Assembly: GCA_012727515.1 (NCBI GenBank)
Contig: JAAYGZ010000267.1
Span: forward strand, 1-18,712
DNA from: Desulfovibrionales bacterium
Lineage (GTDB): Bacteria; Desulfobacterota; Desulfovibrionia; Desulfovibrionales; Desulfomicrobiaceae
Direction of reading: 5' to 3'
Length of the DNA stretch: 18,712 bases
The notes beneath the pieces are model-generated. The model saw only the letters and a list, made by a program, of their open reading frames with translations, had not been told where the DNA came from and made no database searches. A program made the translations under genes and the position numbers. Positions 18,062 to 18,712 of the stretch are shown piece by piece. The first letter of the stretch is position 1; each line of letters opens with the position of its first letter.

Positions 18062-18106
18062 ATTCTACAACAAAAAGGCCCCTTGAGGGCCTTTTTGTTG
18101 TAGAAT
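18062..18106. terminator. Long perfect hairpin terminator after qrcD, probably bidirectional
   Basis: Bases 18062-18081 pair without mismatch with 18087-18106: a 20-base-pair stem with a five-base loop. The core GGCCC/GGGCC is flanked by AAAAA on the left and TTTTT on the right, so an intrinsic terminator is formed on both strands. It ends the qrc operon and insulates the riboswitch gene. Confidence 0.9.
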
Positions 18107-18176
18107 TATGTCAGCACCCTGCACCCGGAACAGCGTGATATTTTTGGAAAACATTTAGGTTGCTCCGGCCCAGGCT

Positions 18177-18206
18177 TTGGACTAGTCCTGCAAACTGTTT
18201 CATATT
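18177..18206 (+). promoter_or_regulatory. Weak candidate promoter for the riboswitch transcript
   Basis: TTGGAC at 18177-18182 and CATATT at 18201-18206, spaced by 18 bases, are the best sigma70-like elements between the terminator and the riboswitch (three and four of six matches). The start would be close to the first base of the riboswitch. The stretch 18107-18176 shows nothing else. Confidence 0.3.
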
Positions 18207-18208
18207 TT

Positions 18209-18357
18209 CTTCAGGTGCACATTGTGTGAAAAGGGAAGTCGGTGCAAGTCCGGCGCGGTCCCGCCGCTGTAACCCGTTACAACCACATACCATAACGCCA
18301 CTGCCGCACAGGTGGGAAGGCGGTGTGTGGACGGGAAGCCAGAAAACCTGCCTGAAG
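18209..18357 (+). promoter_or_regulatory. Cobalamin riboswitch
   Basis: The consensus parts of the adenosylcobalamin riboswitch are present in order. The closing stem P1 is formed by CTTCAGG (18209-18215) and CCTGAAG (18351-18357). GAAAAGGGAA is at about 18228-18237, followed by GGTGCAAGTCCGGCGCGGTC and CCCGCCGCTGTAA (18241-18272), and the B12 box AAGCCAGAAAACCTGCC at 18336-18352. Such RNAs usually switch the gene off when cobalamin is plentiful. The gene downstream encodes a ribonucleotide reductase activase, not a B12 synthesis or transport protein. Confidence 0.95.
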
Positions 18358-18368
18358 CTTTTCTCGTA

Positions 18369-18392
18369 ACCCTCTGCACGCGGATGCAGGGT
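18369..18392 (+). promoter_or_regulatory. Expression-platform hairpin that covers the ribosome binding site
   Basis: ACC plus CTGCA-type pairing forms a stem of bases 18369-18378 with 18385-18392 (two-base bulge on the left), loop CGCGGA at 18379-18384. The right arm contains AGGG at 18388-18391, seven bases before ATG 18399, so the stem would hide the ribosome binding site. The loop's GCGG can pair with CCGC in the riboswitch (18261-18264 or 18264-18267), consistent with the kissing-loop interaction of this class. No T-run follows, so translational control is more likely than termination. Confidence 0.6.
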
Positions 18393-18398
18393 GTTGGG

Positions 18399-18712
18399 AT
18401 GCATACAATCATCACTTCATGTGTACCAGATTCCTCTGACCCGTGGGAACATGTGCGAGGCATTGTGCCTGTCAGTCTGTGTGACTGGCCAGGCCGTGTG
18501 TGCACTGTTCTTTTCCTGGGCGGGTGCACCTTGCGTTGCCCCACATGCCACAATGCACAGTTGGCCTGGCAGTGGAATGATTTGCCTCGTGTGCAGCAAC
18601 AAGCCTGCTTAGCGGATCTAGCGCAGCGACGAAAATGGCTTGATGGGCTGGTTGTATCTGGCGGAGAACCGACCTGTACCCCGCAATTGCCCCGCCTGCT
18701 GGCTGACCTGAA
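18399..18712 (+). CDS. nrdG: Anaerobic ribonucleoside-triphosphate reductase activating protein (radical SAM), 5' part
   Basis: The first 104 codons are present; the gene runs off the right edge. The radical SAM cluster motif CX3CX2C is at Cys43, Cys47 and Cys50 (GGCTLRCPTCHN), preceded by SLCDWPGRVCTVLFL and followed by the SAM-binding SGGEPT at 87-92. This S..D.PG...F..GC..RC..C.N layout is typical of the NrdG2-type activases, which install the glycyl radical of the class III reductase NrdD. A pyruvate formate-lyase type activase is possible but less likely. ATG 18399 is chosen for its AGGG site; an in-frame ATG at 18384 lies inside the hairpin loop. The cobalamin riboswitch upstream supports a role in B12-independent ribonucleotide reduction. 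Confidence 0.8.
   Translation, partial: MHTIITSCVPDSSDPWEHVRGIVPVSLCDWPGRVCTVLFLGGCTLRCPTCHNAQLAWQWNDLPRVQQQACLADLAQRRKWLDGLVVSGGEPTCTPQLPRLLADL

Noticed and set aside
18160..18369. A 69-codon plus-strand frame.
   Set aside because: It lies almost entirely inside the cobalamin riboswitch, whose conserved RNA elements explain the sequence.
18391..18612. A 73-codon plus-strand frame starting near the activase gene.
   Set aside because: It is a different frame across the activase gene, which shows the CX3CX2C and SGGEPT motifs in the chosen frame.

Overview
The window looks like a chromosomal segment of a sulfate-reducing bacterium of the Desulfovibrio group (Desulfovibrionales). The main reason is a complete qrcABCD operon, the menaquinone reductase complex of sulfate respiration. 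It sits beside a system I cytochrome c maturation locus, a guaBA-tat-his gene order that I recall (from memory, not searched) from Desulfovibrio genomes, and a cobalamin riboswitch in front of a class III ribonucleotide reductase activase gene. Base composition looks near 50% GC throughout. I see no insertion sequence, phage gene, tRNA, rRNA or CRISPR array, and every recognised gene is on the plus strand.

Layout. (1) 1-1519: the end of a ccm operon, with the tail of ccmB, then ccmC, a 44-residue ccmD and an inner-membrane TPR protein; a perfect palindromic terminator follows at 1591-1622. (2) 1659-6666: a putative promoter and livKHMGF, a complete branched-chain amino acid ABC transporter, with two stem-loops between livK and livH. 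(3) 6706-9750: guaB and guaA, the two steps from IMP to GMP. (4) 9782-11136: tatB and tatC, overlapping by four bases; TatC has an unusual acidic N-terminal extension. (5) 11181-13116: hisB, an unrecognised short lipoprotein gene, and hisA, all joined by ATGA start/stop overlaps, ending at a terminator at 13141-13175. No terminator is visible between livF and hisA, so blocks 2 to 5 could be read as one transcript of about 11.5 kb. (6) 13299-18045: a putative promoter and qrcABCD, closed by a long perfect hairpin at 18062-18106. (7) 18177-18712: a cobalamin riboswitch, a hairpin that covers the ribosome binding site, and the first 104 codons of a radical SAM activase (NrdG type), cut by the window edge.

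How the genes work together. Qrc takes electrons from periplasmic hydrogenases and formate dehydrogenases via cytochrome c3 and passes them to menaquinone. QrcA needs c-type haem attachment, the job of the Ccm proteins encoded at the left end. QrcB carries a twin-arginine signal, and tatBC lies between. The window therefore encodes part of the assembly machinery as well as the complex itself. The remaining genes are housekeeping.

I did not find a clearly new system. The points most worth a second look are the riboswitch/activase arrangement, the lipoprotein embedded in the his genes, the acidic TatC extension and the five-haem QrcA.
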